Shown piece after piece: positions 17,381 through 26,118 of a stretch of DNA of 64,000 nt (its first letter is position 1; every line of letters starts with the position of its first letter). The translations under genes and the position numbers were made by a program. The notes beneath the pieces are model-generated. The model saw nothing but the letters and a program-made list of their open reading frames with translations. It was not told where the DNA came from and searched no databases. This DNA is from Enterobacteriaceae bacterium 4M9 (lineage in GTDB: Bacteria > Pseudomonadota > Gammaproteobacteria > Enterobacterales > Enterobacteriaceae), in assembly GCA_010092695.1 (NCBI GenBank), contig JAADJJ010000001.1:806001-870000 (forward strand). Direction: 5' to 3'.

Positions 17381-17788
17381 TTAAACGCGTTTATTATTCT
17401 GCTCTTTGAGCAGATCGCGAATTTCCCCCAGAAGCACCTCTTGATTCGTTGGCCCTGCTGCAGGTTCTTCTTGTTTCTTACGCAGTTTCGTCATCAGTTT
17501 AATTGCTGCGAAAATCGCCAACGCAACAATCACAAAGTCAAAAATATTCTGAATGAATATACCGTAATTCATCACTACGGCGGGGATGTCACCTTCTGCA
17601 GGGCGCAGTGTCCAGGCAAATTGTTTAAAGTCTATCCCACCAATCAGCAGCCCGAGTGGCGGCATGATGATATCGGCAACCAGGGATGAAACAATTTTAC
17701 CGAAAGCTGCACCTATGATGACACCGACAGCCAGATCGACCACATTGCCGCGCATCGCGAAATCGCGAAACTCTTTAAGAAAACTCAT
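17381..17788 (-). CDS. mscL: Large-conductance mechanosensitive channel MscL
   Basis: MscL is a homopentameric inner-membrane channel that opens under membrane tension to release solutes on hypo-osmotic shock. The 135 residues show the amphipathic N-terminal helix (MSFLKEFRDFAMRGN), TM1 with the gate glycine and valine residues (VVDLAVGVIIGAAFGKIVSS), a periplasmic loop, TM2 (IFDFVIVALAIFAAIKLM) and a charged C-terminal helix bundle. It is convergent with arfA. Confidence 0.98.
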   Translation of the reverse strand: MSFLKEFRDFAMRGNVVDLAVGVIIGAAFGKIVSSLVADIIMPPLGLLIGGIDFKQFAWTLRPAEGDIPAVVMNYGIFIQNIFDFVIVALAIFAAIKLMTKLRKKQEEPAAGPTNQEVLLGEIRDLLKEQNNKRV

Positions 17789-17920
17789 TTTTCAGCTACT
17801 CCGTGTGTAAACTTAACAGTGTAAGTTTAACAAATGATGCGCTGTTTGCCATTACGGCTAACTTAAAAGGATTGAGGTAATCCCTTTAATGTTCATGGGA
17901 TTAGGGTAGTGCTGAATTTT

Positions 17921-17943
17921 CAGGCAGAGTAGTGCTCTGCCTG
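17921..17943. repeat. Inverted repeat downstream of trkA
   Basis: CAGGCAGAG and CTCTGCCTG form a nine-base-pair stem with a five-base loop just after the trkA stop. No T tract follows on the minus strand, so it is more likely an mRNA 3'-end stabiliser than a terminator. Confidence 0.5.
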
Positions 17944-17948
17944 AGCTA

Positions 17949-19325
17949 TTACAGAAAGAAAGGGCTTGGCTGGAACAAACGCTCAACATCAGATACGAAT
18001 TTCTTATCTGTAAGGAACATGATGACGTGATCTCCCTGCTCAATACGCAGGTCATCATTGGCAATCATGACATCATTACCGCGCACAACTGCACCGATAA
18101 TTGTTCCCGGGGGGAGTTTAATTTCACTGATGACGCGTCCAACTACTCGTGAAGTGCTTTCATCCCCATGAGCCACGGCTTCAATAGCCTCCGCTACACC
18201 ACGGCGCAGTGAAGATACACCGACGATATCGGCTTTACGTACATGGCTGAGAAGTGCTGAAATCGTTGCCTGTTGCGGGGAAATGGCGATATCAATAACG
18301 CTGCCTTGTACCAGGTCAACGTAAGCACGGCGCTGAATCAGCACCATAACCTTTTTAGCCCCCAGCCTTTTGGCCAACATTGCTGACATGATGTTGGCTT
18401 CATCATCGTTAGTGACGGCAATAAACAAATCGACCTGTTCGATGTGCTCTTCAGAGAGCAGTTCCTGATCGGATGCATCACCGTAGAAAACGATAGTGTC
18501 CTGCAACATTTCAGCCAGCTCGGCGGCACGTTGTTGGTTACGCTCAATCAGCTTAACGCTGTAATCTTTTTCAAGACGTCGTGCCAGCCCCGCCCCGATA
18601 TTGCCACCGCCAACCAGCATAATGCGTTTGTACGGCTTTTCCAGGCGCTGAAGCTCACTCATCACAGCACGAATATGCTGTGATGCTGCGATAAAGAAGA
18701 CTTCATCGCCAGCTTCAACGATAGTTGAGCCCTGAGGCCGAATCGGCCTGTCGTGGCGGAAAATGGCCGCAACGCGGGTATCAATATGTGGCATGTGGTC
18801 ACGCATTGTGGAGAGCGCATTACCGACCAGCGGCCCGCCGTAGTAGGCTTTTACAACGCCAAGACTGACTTTGCCTTCAGCAAAATTTACCACCTGCAGA
18901 GCACCTGGGTACTCAATCAGGCGATAAATGTTGTCTATGACCAGCTGTTCCGGTGCAATCAGATGGTCAATCGGCACCGCTTCTGGCGTAAAGATACGTT
19001 CCGCATCACGAACATATTCTGGTGCGCGGATACGGGCAATACGGCTTGGCGTATTGAATAACGAATACGCTATCTGGCAGGCAATCATGTTGGTTTCATC
19101 AGAGCTGGTCACGGCGACCAGCATATCTGCATCATCGGCGCCGGCTTCACGCAATACGCGTGGATGTGAGCCATGCCCCTGCACTACCCGCAAATCAAAT
19201 TTATCCTGCAGGCTGCGCAGACGATCGCCGTTGGTATCCACCACGGTAATATCGTTGTTTTCACCGACCAGGTTTTCCGCCAGAGTACCGCCAACCTGGC
19301 CTGCACCGAGAATGATTATCTTCAT
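17949..19325 (-). CDS. trkA: Trk potassium uptake system NAD-binding protein TrkA
   Basis: TrkA is the peripheral RCK protein that gates the TrkH/TrkG potassium channels in response to nucleotides. The 458 residues contain two RCK units: Rossmann motif GAGQVGGTLAENLV at residues 7-20 with a TrkA_C domain, and a second motif GGGNIGAGLARRLE near residue 239 with its own C-terminal domain. It follows rsmB in the def-fmt-rsmB-trkA order of E. coli. Confidence 0.98.
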   Translation of the reverse strand: MKIIILGAGQVGGTLAENLVGENNDITVVDTNGDRLRSLQDKFDLRVVQGHGSHPRVLREAGADDADMLVAVTSSDETNMIACQIAYSLFNTPSRIARIRAPEYVRDAERIFTPEAVPIDHLIAPEQLVIDNIYRLIEYPGALQVVNFAEGKVSLGVVKAYYGGPLVGNALSTMRDHMPHIDTRVAAIFRHDRPIRPQGSTIVEAGDEVFFIAASQHIRAVMSELQRLEKPYKRIMLVGGGNIGAGLARRLEKDYSVKLIERNQQRAAELAEMLQDTIVFYGDASDQELLSEEHIEQVDLFIAVTNDDEANIMSAMLAKRLGAKKVMVLIQRRAYVDLVQGSVIDIAISPQQATISALLSHVRKADIVGVSSLRRGVAEAIEAVAHGDESTSRVVGRVISEIKLPPGTIIGAVVRGNDVMIANDDLRIEQGDHVIMFLTDKKFVSDVERLFQPSPFFL

Positions 19326-19369
19326 GATATGTCGCTTTGTTTATGCCGTGATATCTGACCGCGTTGTGG

Positions 19370-20659
19370 TCAGTCCTTGATGATCTTAGCGTAATAGAAA
19401 CCGTCACCTTCTTCCGGTGCGGGCAGGTTCTGTATTCCCGGACAGTCCAGCGTGCCTGTATCGGCAAGTTTTGCGTCGTTGTGGCGCTTCAGGAAGGCTG
19501 AAACCTGCTCTTTATTTTCTTCTGGCAGGACAGAACAGGTTGCATAGACCAGCGTGCCGCCCGATTTCAGGTGTGGCCAGATTGCGTCAAGAATTTCCCT
19601 CTGCAATTGCGCTAGCTCGATAATATCTCTGTCGCGACGCAACCATTTGATATCCGGGTGGCGGCGAATTACACCGGTAGCAGAGCAAGGTGCATCTAAC
19701 AGGATACGGTCAAACAGACGGTCACCGCACCACTGCTCAGGAAAACGACCATCACCAGCTATGACCTCTGCATTCATACCAAGGCGGCCCAGGTTTTCAT
19801 GCACGCGCTTAAGGCGGTGAGTATCAACATCAACCGCCAGCACGCTTGCCTGAGGAGCTGCTTCAAGAATATGGGTAGTTTTACCGCCAGGAGCAGCGCA
19901 CAGATCGAGAATGGAATCTCCATCCTGAGGATCAAGATAAGTAATACAGCCTTGTGCAGAGGCATCCTGAACGGTGACATCGCCTTGTTCAAAGCCGGGC
20001 AGGGCATGAACGGGTAATGGGGCCTCAAGGCGCACAGCATCAGGATAACGGGAGTGCGTAAGGCCTTCTGCGCCATGCTCGCGCAGCCGTGTGAGCCATG
20101 CGTCGCGGCTGCCATGCTGGCGGTTAACGCGCAACCACATAGGCGGGCGCTGATTACTGGCCTCAACAATGCTCTGCCACTTCAGCGGATAAGCTTTGCG
20201 CAGGCGCGTCAGCAGCCAGTCGGGGAACATCCAGTGACATTCATTTTGCGAGGCCTGACCCAGTAGCTCTTCCTGACGGCGTTGGAAATTACGCAATACA
20301 CCGTTAACCAGCCCTTTAAACTGCATTTTTTTCAATGCAACAGCGCCTTCGACTGTTTCAGCGAGCGCTGCGTGCGGGGGAATTCGGGTGTAAATCAGTT
20401 GATAGAAGCCGACCATGATCAGGTAATGAAGTGAGCGCTGTTTACCCGTCATCGGGCGTGACATCAGCTGGCTCACCAGCCACTCAAGCTGAGGCAGCGT
20501 ACGCAACACGCCAAAACTCAGTTCCTGAAGCAGTGCCTTGTCTTTATCTGAGACTTTTTGCTGCAGTGGCGGCAGGATATTACTCAACGACTGCCCTTGT
20601 TCAACCACCTGTTCAACGGCCTGTGCCGCAATGCTGCGAAGATTAATGTGTTTTTTCAT
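19370..20659 (-). CDS. rsmB: 16S rRNA m5C967 methyltransferase RsmB
   Basis: RsmB methylates C967 of 16S rRNA in the P-site region using S-adenosylmethionine. The 429-residue protein has an N-terminal NusB-like RNA-binding domain (residues 1-140), a SAM motif LDLCAAPGGKTTHILE, and both catalytic cysteines in DAPCSATGV and ATCSVLPEEN. The ATG at 20659 matches the E. coli start; a GTG lies two codons upstream. The start follows a palindrome (20668-20684) and no clear Shine-Dalgarno is visible, so translation may be weak or coupled. Confidence 0.97.
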   Translation of the reverse strand: MKKHINLRSIAAQAVEQVVEQGQSLSNILPPLQQKVSDKDKALLQELSFGVLRTLPQLEWLVSQLMSRPMTGKQRSLHYLIMVGFYQLIYTRIPPHAALAETVEGAVALKKMQFKGLVNGVLRNFQRRQEELLGQASQNECHWMFPDWLLTRLRKAYPLKWQSIVEASNQRPPMWLRVNRQHGSRDAWLTRLREHGAEGLTHSRYPDAVRLEAPLPVHALPGFEQGDVTVQDASAQGCITYLDPQDGDSILDLCAAPGGKTTHILEAAPQASVLAVDVDTHRLKRVHENLGRLGMNAEVIAGDGRFPEQWCGDRLFDRILLDAPCSATGVIRRHPDIKWLRRDRDIIELAQLQREILDAIWPHLKSGGTLVYATCSVLPEENKEQVSAFLKRHNDAKLADTGTLDCPGIQNLPAPEEGDGFYYAKIIKD

Positions 20660-20667
20660 GGCCACAG

Positions 20668-20684
20668 GCAGGGTTTAACCCTGC
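20668..20684 (-). repeat. Perfect palindrome before the rsmB start
   Basis: GCAGGGTTTAACCCTGC is an inverted repeat located 9-25 bases upstream of the rsmB ATG. In RNA it could form a small hairpin beside the initiation region. Confidence 0.55.
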
Positions 20685-20685
20685 A

Positions 20686-20713
20686 TAAAATAAAAATGCC
20701 CGGTAAACCGGGC
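20686..20713 (-). terminator. Terminator-like hairpin between fmt and rsmB
   Basis: Read on the minus strand, GCCCGGT-TT-ACCGGGC is followed by ATTTTTATTTT, 16 bases after the fmt stop. This is a plausible intrinsic terminator or attenuator that would lower rsmB-trkA transcription relative to def-fmt. Confidence 0.7.
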
Positions 20714-20728
20714 GAAGAAATACCTGAT

Positions 20729-21676
20729 TCAGGAAATGACATTACCGGGAGTAAACCACTCGCGGCGCGAATTAAGTAAGTCCTGCGCTGGCATAGCTTT
20801 CTTTCCGGCGGGCTGAAGTATTTCCAGATTGAGTATGCCGTCCTGCGTCACCACCTGAATACCTTGTTTTCCGGCATCAAGGATGGTCCCCGGAGCAGCC
20901 GTAGATGGTTTCTCGATGACAGAGGCACGCCAGACTTTTACTAGCTGCTCATCAATCATGAAAAAACTCATGGGCCAGGGATTGAACGCGCGAATACAGC
21001 GCTCTAGCTGAACTGCAGGTAGAGACCAGTCAAGACGGGCTTCTTCTTTACTCAGTTTTTCAGCATAGGTTACCAGGGCTTCATTCTGAACTTCAGGTGT
21101 TGTCCCGGCATTCGCAAGTTGGCTGAGTGTGGTAAGCAATCCTTGTGGGCCCAGCTCGGCTAACTTGTCATAAAGTGTTGCGCTGGTATCTTCTGGCGTA
21201 ATCGGGCAAGCCAGCTTGTGCAGCATATCTCCGGTATCCAGGCCTACGTCCATTTGCATAATGGTCACACCGGTTTCGGTGTCGCCTGCCCACAAAGAGC
21301 GTTGGATAGGTGCCGCACCGCGCCAGCGTGGCAGTAGTGAGCCGTGCACATTAATGCAGCCCAGACGCGGCATTTCCAGCACAGCTTTAGGTAAAATCAG
21401 ACCATAAGCCACGACGACCATCACATCGGCGTTAAGATCGGCAACAAGCTGCTGATTTTCCGCAGGTCGTAAAGAGGCGGGCTGGAAAACAGGTAAAGCG
21501 TTTTCCTGTGCAAGCACCTTAACCGGGCTGGGCATGAGTTTTTTACCACGACCTGCGGGGCGGTCGGGTTGCGTGAAGACGCCAACGATCTGATGCTGTG
21601 AAGCAAGCAGCGCGTCAAGATGACGCGCTGCAAAGTCAGGAGTGCCAGCGAAGATAATGCGTAGAGACTCGGACAC
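20729..21676 (-). CDS. fmt: Methionyl-tRNA formyltransferase
   Basis: Fmt formylates the methionine on initiator tRNA using 10-formyltetrahydrofolate. The 315 residues comprise an N-terminal catalytic domain with the conserved block GCINVHGSLLPRWRGAAPIQ (including Asn and His of the active site) and MDVGLDTGDML (catalytic Asp), then a C-terminal OB-fold-like tRNA-binding domain. Def, which removes the formyl group, is encoded 15 bases upstream. Confidence 0.98.
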   Translation of the reverse strand: MSESLRIIFAGTPDFAARHLDALLASQHQIVGVFTQPDRPAGRGKKLMPSPVKVLAQENALPVFQPASLRPAENQQLVADLNADVMVVVAYGLILPKAVLEMPRLGCINVHGSLLPRWRGAAPIQRSLWAGDTETGVTIMQMDVGLDTGDMLHKLACPITPEDTSATLYDKLAELGPQGLLTTLSQLANAGTTPEVQNEALVTYAEKLSKEEARLDWSLPAVQLERCIRAFNPWPMSFFMIDEQLVKVWRASVIEKPSTAAPGTILDAGKQGIQVVTQDGILNLEILQPAGKKAMPAQDLLNSRREWFTPGNVIS

Positions 21677-21691
21677 GTTAATCCTTGTTAC

Positions 21692-22207
21692 TTAGCCTGC
21701 GGCTCGCGATTTCATGCGATCCAGTTTTTCGACTTTTTGACGAATACGCTGCTGTTTAAGCGGCGACAGATAATCGATAAAAAGTTTACCCACCAGATGA
21801 TCCATTTCATGCTGGATGCAGATAGCCAGCAGGCCATCGGCCTCAAGCTCGTAGGGTTTGCCATCGCGATCGAGTGCGCTGATTTTGACGCGTTCAGCTC
21901 GTGGAACAAGGGCACGCTGCTCAGGTATTGACAGACAACCTTCTTCAATGCCGGTTTCGCCACTTTTTTCCAGCAACTCAGGATTGATCAGTACCAGGCG
22001 CTCGTCACGGTTTTCTGACACATCAATAACGATGATGCGCTGATGAATGTCCACCTGCGTTGCGGCAAGGCCAATGCCTTCTTCAGCGTACATGGTTTCG
22101 AACATATCATCGACGATACGCTGAATATCTGCATTGACTTCTTTGACCGGCGCTGCGATTTTGCGTAACCGCTCGTCGGGAATATGTAATACCTGCAAAA
22201 CTGCCAT
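21692..22207 (-). CDS. def: Peptide deformylase
   Basis: Def removes the N-formyl group from nascent proteins at the ribosome and uses an Fe(II) metal centre. All three family motifs are present: GIGLAATQ, EGCLS with the metal-ligand cysteine, and HEMDH with two histidine ligands and the catalytic Glu. At 171 residues it is two longer than E. coli at the C-terminus. First gene of the def-fmt-rsmB-trkA set, divergent from dprA. Confidence 0.98.
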   Translation of the reverse strand: MAVLQVLHIPDERLRKIAAPVKEVNADIQRIVDDMFETMYAEEGIGLAATQVDIHQRIIVIDVSENRDERLVLINPELLEKSGETGIEEGCLSIPEQRALVPRAERVKISALDRDGKPYELEADGLLAICIQHEMDHLVGKLFIDYLSPLKQQRIRQKVEKLDRMKSRAAG

Positions 22208-22336
22208 AGATACCTGGAACTGTGTTCAGTAGTTAAAAAGTTTATACCCTCTATTCTAGACAAATCCCCCCCTGATTGACAGCATCACAAACCAACTACA
22301 ATAAGCGAATTTGAGGCCTGCGGCAGGGAGATTGCG

Positions 22337-23461
22337 GTGCGTAAAGAGGAGTTTTGGCTGCGTTTAATGGCTGTTCAGAGGCTTCGTGGTGAGAAGATGC
22401 AAAAGGCAGCTGAACAGCATTTGCTGTCAGGCCGCGATATTGCTCATAGCCTGCATGATGCGCAATTAAACGATACTCAGCAAAGGCAGTTTTACGGGGT
22501 TTCGGAGGCAGAACTTGAGCGCGCAGAGCGCTGGCTGGCGACACCGGGAAACCATTTGCTGACGGTGATGGATGCGCATTATCCACCAGCACTAAAGTCT
22601 ATCGCCTGGTTTCCTGGTGCATTGTTTGTGCGTGGGACTATCAGTGAGCTTACATCGCCACAGCTTGCTGTTGTTGGGAATCGGGCCCACTCCTGGTATG
22701 GAGAGCGCTGGGGGCGTCTCTTTACCCAGACGCTTGCCGCCGCTGGGCTGACCATTACCAGTGGTCTTGCCCTTGGTATTGATAGTGTGGCGCACCGGGC
22801 AGCGCTCAACGCCGGGGGGAAAACGATAGCAGTATTGGGCAGCGGCATACATCATATCCATCCGCACCGCCATCGGCGGCTCGCAGAAGAGATAGTTGAG
22901 AACGGTGGTGCAATCGTGTCTGAATTTTCGCTGCAAACGCCGCCCTGGCCCGGAAACTTTCCTCGTCGTAACAGAATAATCAGCGGCTTATCCCGCGGTG
23001 TGTTGGTTGTGGAAGCGTCGCTTCGTAGCGGTTCCCTTGTCACTGCGCGTCATGCTCTGGAGCAAGGGAGGGATGTTTTTGCCATACCAGGAGCAATAGG
23101 GAGTCCTGGCAGTGAAGGCCCGCACTGGTTGATGAAGCAGGGCGCTGTACCCGTAACCTCACCAGAGGATATTCTCGAATATTGGCAAAACGAGCTGAAC
23201 TGGCTCAGAAATGCCCCCGAAACGGACAATAATTCTCCAGATATGGCGCTGCCACCATTGCCATTTGCAGACCTGTTGGCTAACGTAGGAGATGAGGTTA
23301 CACCTGTTGACGTCGTCGCTGAACGTGCCGGCCAACCTGTGCCAGAGACGGTAGCCCAACTACTTGAACTGGAGTTAGCAGGATGGATCGCAGCTGTACC
23401 CGGCGGCTATGTCCGATTGAGGAGGGCAAGCCATGTTCGACGTACTCATGTACTTATTTGA
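22337..23461 (+). CDS. dprA: DNA-processing protein DprA (Smf)
   Basis: DprA binds incoming single-stranded DNA and loads RecA in transformable bacteria; in enterobacteria it is conserved without a proven natural role. The 374 residues have an N-terminal helical region, the central Rossmann-like domain (GSRAHSW equivalent at GNRAHSWYGERWG, then FPRRNRIISGLSRGVLVVEA) and a C-terminal winged-helix domain. The start is GTG behind GGGAG. The divergent N-terminal 110 residues resemble E. coli less than the rest. Its 3' end overlaps smg. Confidence 0.95.
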   Translation: MRKEEFWLRLMAVQRLRGEKMQKAAEQHLLSGRDIAHSLHDAQLNDTQQRQFYGVSEAELERAERWLATPGNHLLTVMDAHYPPALKSIAWFPGALFVRGTISELTSPQLAVVGNRAHSWYGERWGRLFTQTLAAAGLTITSGLALGIDSVAHRAALNAGGKTIAVLGSGIHHIHPHRHRRLAEEIVENGGAIVSEFSLQTPPWPGNFPRRNRIISGLSRGVLVVEASLRSGSLVTARHALEQGRDVFAIPGAIGSPGSEGPHWLMKQGAVPVTSPEDILEYWQNELNWLRNAPETDNNSPDMALPPLPFADLLANVGDEVTPVDVVAERAGQPVPETVAQLLELELAGWIAAVPGGYVRLRRASHVRRTHVLI

Positions 23462-23906
23462 AACCTACATCCACACAGAAGCAGAGATGCATGTCGATCA
23501 GGATAAATTGACGCGCGATCTTACTGACGCGGGTTTTGATCGGGAAGACATTTACAACGCACTGGTGTGGCTGGAGAAACTGGCGGATTATCAGGATGGG
23601 CTGGTCGCACCGATGCAGCTAGCCGCCGATCCTCTTTCCATGCGCATTTACACTCCTGAAGAAAGCCACCGGCTGGATGCTGGCTGCCGCGGATTCTTAC
23701 TGTTTCTGGAACAGATTCAGGTGTTGAACCTCGAAACCCGCGAAATGGTCATTGAGCGCATTATGGCGCTTGATACTGACGAGTTTGATCTGGAAGATCT
23801 GAAGTGGGTCGTACTAATGGTATTGTTTAATCTTCCTGGATGTGAAAACGCCTATCAGCAAATGGAAGAACTCCTTTTTGAAGTTAATGAGGGCATGATG
23901 CACTAG
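23433..23906 (+). CDS. smg: Smg family protein
   Basis: A 157-residue acidic protein of the Smg (DUF494) family, found next to dprA in most gamma-proteobacteria. No catalytic motif or membrane segment is visible and no function is firmly established. It starts 29 bases inside the end of dprA in another frame, with a GAGG site within dprA, which points to coupled translation. Confidence 0.95.
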   Translation: MFDVLMYLFETYIHTEAEMHVDQDKLTRDLTDAGFDREDIYNALVWLEKLADYQDGLVAPMQLAADPLSMRIYTPEESHRLDAGCRGFLLFLEQIQVLNLETREMVIERIMALDTDEFDLEDLKWVVLMVLFNLPGCENAYQQMEELLFEVNEGMMH

Positions 23907-23928
23907 CCGCGGCAGTGTATGAAGCATT

Positions 23929-24483
23929 ATGACAAAGGCTGCACTTTTTGAGGTGCGTAAAAATGAGCTCTGCCCCCAGTGTGGGGCGGAGCTGGTTATA
24001 CGCTCCGGAAAACACGGACCGTTTCTGGGCTGCTCCCACTACCCACAATGTGACTATATCCGCCCGCTGAAAAACCAGGCTGATGGGCATATTGTTAAAG
24101 TACTGGAAGGGCAGGTGTGCCCGGAATGTGGTGAGGTACTGGTATTACGCCAGGGCCGTTTTGGCATGTTTATCGGCTGTAGCCATTATCCCGAATGTGG
24201 GCATACAGAACTTGTCGATAAACCAGATACGACGACGATTGCTTGCCCGCAGTGTCGTACAGGTCATCTGGTGCAGCGTCGCTCACGCTATGGCAAAACA
24301 TTTCATGCCTGCGATCGCTACCCTGAGTGCCAGTTTGCCGTTAACTTTAAACCGGTAGTGGGTAAGTGTCCTGAATGTCATTATCCGCTGCTTATTGAAA
24401 AGAAAACCGCCCATGGAGCCAGACTCTACTGTGCGAGTAAACAATGTGGAAAGCCGGTTCCGGCCCAACAATCCTGTGAATAA
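23929..24483 (+). CDS. yrdD: Topoisomerase-type zinc-finger protein YrdD
   Basis: A 184-residue protein made almost entirely of C4 zinc fingers like those of the C-terminal part of topoisomerase I. Four units are visible, with CxxC pairs at CPQC, CPEC, CPQC and CPEC, each followed by a GCSHYPxC-like half. It has no topoisomerase catalytic domain. It may bind DNA, but its role is not known. Its end overlaps the tsaC start by eight bases. Confidence 0.93.
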   Translation: MTKAALFEVRKNELCPQCGAELVIRSGKHGPFLGCSHYPQCDYIRPLKNQADGHIVKVLEGQVCPECGEVLVLRQGRFGMFIGCSHYPECGHTELVDKPDTTTIACPQCRTGHLVQRRSRYGKTFHACDRYPECQFAVNFKPVVGKCPECHYPLLIEKKTAHGARLYCASKQCGKPVPAQQSCE

Positions 24484-25048
24484 TGACCTTTCTGTAACGT
24501 CTCTTGAGGAGATTGTCGCGCTCCTCAAACAACAACATGTTATCGCTTATCCTACAGAAGCCGTGTTTGGCGTGGGGTGTGATCCTGATAGTGAAATTGC
24601 CGTCAGTCGATTGTTAACGCTCAAACAGCGTCCTGTAGAAAAAGGATTGATTTTGATTGCTGCAAGCTTCGAGCAGCTTAAACCTTACATTGATGATCGT
24701 GCTCTGAGTGAAGCGCAGCGCCATGCTGTATTCGCGTCTTGGCCGGGGCCGGTCACGTTTGTGTTTCCGGCAAAGCCAACCACGCCACGTTGGCTGACCG
24801 GGCGTTTTGATTCTCTGGCTGTGCGCGTAACGGATCAACCTCTGGTTGTGAAGCTGTGCGAGGCCTGGGGTAAGCCGTTGGTATCGACCAGTGCTAATTT
24901 AACTGGTTTACCTCCGTGCCGTTCAGCCGAGGAGGTTCTTGTGCAGTTTGGCGCGGATTTTCCGGTGCTGGCTGGTGAAACCGGAGGTCGCCAGAATCCT
25001 TCAGAAATTCGCGATGCCTTAACCGGTGAGCTGTTCCGCCAGGGGTAA
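24476..25048 (+). CDS. tsaC: Threonylcarbamoyl-AMP synthase TsaC
   Basis: TsaC (YrdC) makes threonylcarbamoyl-AMP from threonine, bicarbonate and ATP, the first step of t6A37 modification of ANN-decoding tRNAs. The GTG at 24476 gives 190 residues, equal to E. coli, and begins VNNDL like MNNNL there; earlier in-frame starts would run through yrdD. The YrdC fold is seen in IAYPTEAVFGVGCDP, KQRPVEKGLILIAA and LVSTSANLTGLPPC. It is followed four bases later by aroE. Confidence 0.96.
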   Translation: MNNDLSVTSLEEIVALLKQQHVIAYPTEAVFGVGCDPDSEIAVSRLLTLKQRPVEKGLILIAASFEQLKPYIDDRALSEAQRHAVFASWPGPVTFVFPAKPTTPRWLTGRFDSLAVRVTDQPLVVKLCEAWGKPLVSTSANLTGLPPCRSAEEVLVQFGADFPVLAGETGGRQNPSEIRDALTGELFRQG

Positions 25049-25051
25049 ACA

Positions 25052-25870
25052 ATGGATACATTTGCCGTTTTTGGTAATCCGATTCAACACAGTAAGTCGC
25101 CTTTTATCCACCAGATGTTTGCGCAGCAAACGAAGATCGCTCATCCGTACGGGCGTGTTCTGGCGCCTGTTGGCGATTTTGTTCCAACGCTTGATGCATT
25201 CTTTGCTGCTGGAGGTAAGGGGGCCAATGTTACCGTGCCTTTTAAAGAGCAGGCGTTTGCACGAGCAGATGAACTCACTGAACGTGCGGCGTTGGCGGGA
25301 GCCGTTAATACGCTCAAGCATCTTGATGATGGTCGCTTGCTGGGCGACAACACTGACGGTATTGGGTTACTCAGCGATCTTGAACGTCTGAGCCTGATAC
25401 GGCCAGGCTATCGTATTTTGCTGTTGGGCGCCGGCGGCGGCGCGCGCGGTGCGTTGCTGCCACTGCTTTCACTTGATTGTCCTGTCACTGTAACCAACCG
25501 AACTGTGTCGCGTGCGCAGCAACTGGCGGCGCTTTTTAGCCACACCGGCAGCGTAAGTGCGTTATCTATGGATGAGCTTGAAGGCCATGAATTCGATTTG
25601 ATTATCAATGCAACCTCCAGTGGTCTCGACGGCAGCGTACCGGCAATACCGGTTTCGCTACTGAGTGAACGTGTGCGTTGTTACGATATGTTCTATCAAA
25701 AAGGGCTCACGCCATTCCTTGCGTGGTGTGTGCAAAACGGCGTACAGCATTATGCAGATGGACTGGGGATGCTGGTTGGGCAGGCTGCACATGCATTTCT
25801 GTTGTGGCATGGTGTATTGCCACAGACTGAACCGGTGATAAATGCGCTTAAGCAGGAAATGGCGCAGTGA
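25052..25870 (+). CDS. aroE: Shikimate dehydrogenase
   Basis: AroE reduces 3-dehydroshikimate to shikimate with NADPH in aromatic amino acid synthesis. The 272 residues show the substrate motif NPIQHSKSPFIHQMF at the start, catalytic Lys in NVTVPFKEQAF, Asp in GDNTDGIGL, the NADP loop GAGGGARGAL and the NRT cofactor motif. The shikimate-pathway enzyme AroQ is also encoded in this window. Confidence 0.98.
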   Translation: MDTFAVFGNPIQHSKSPFIHQMFAQQTKIAHPYGRVLAPVGDFVPTLDAFFAAGGKGANVTVPFKEQAFARADELTERAALAGAVNTLKHLDDGRLLGDNTDGIGLLSDLERLSLIRPGYRILLLGAGGGARGALLPLLSLDCPVTVTNRTVSRAQQLAALFSHTGSVSALSMDELEGHEFDLIINATSSGLDGSVPAIPVSLLSERVRCYDMFYQKGLTPFLAWCVQNGVQHYADGLGMLVGQAAHAFLLWHGVLPQTEPVINALKQEMAQ

Positions 25871-26118
25871 ATCAGGCCATTCAGTTTCCCGAGCGTGAAA
25901 GCTGGGATGAAAATCGGGAAGCAGTTTGCTTCCCGGCTCTGGTCGCTGGCATGCAACTGACCTGCGCAATTCGTGGTGAAACACTGGTGGCGCGCTATGG
26001 CGCAGGCGAATCGCCGCTTACACTGTTTCGCCACAACCGCTGGGATCTGGAAGAAGAGGCAGAGCGGCGCATCCGTCATCAGGAAGAAGATGAGTCGGGT
26101 TGGCTGTGGCTATCCTGA
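25867..26118 (+). CDS. yrdB: DUF1488 protein YrdB
   Basis: An 83-residue acidic cytoplasmic protein of the DUF1488 family, known by position after aroE in E. coli. It starts at a GTG overlapping the aroE stop (GTGA). No function can be read from the sequence. Its last 40 bases overlap the end of yrdA on the other strand. Confidence 0.88.
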   Translation: MNQAIQFPERESWDENREAVCFPALVAGMQLTCAIRGETLVARYGAGESPLTLFRHNRWDLEEEAERRIRHQEEDESGWLWLS

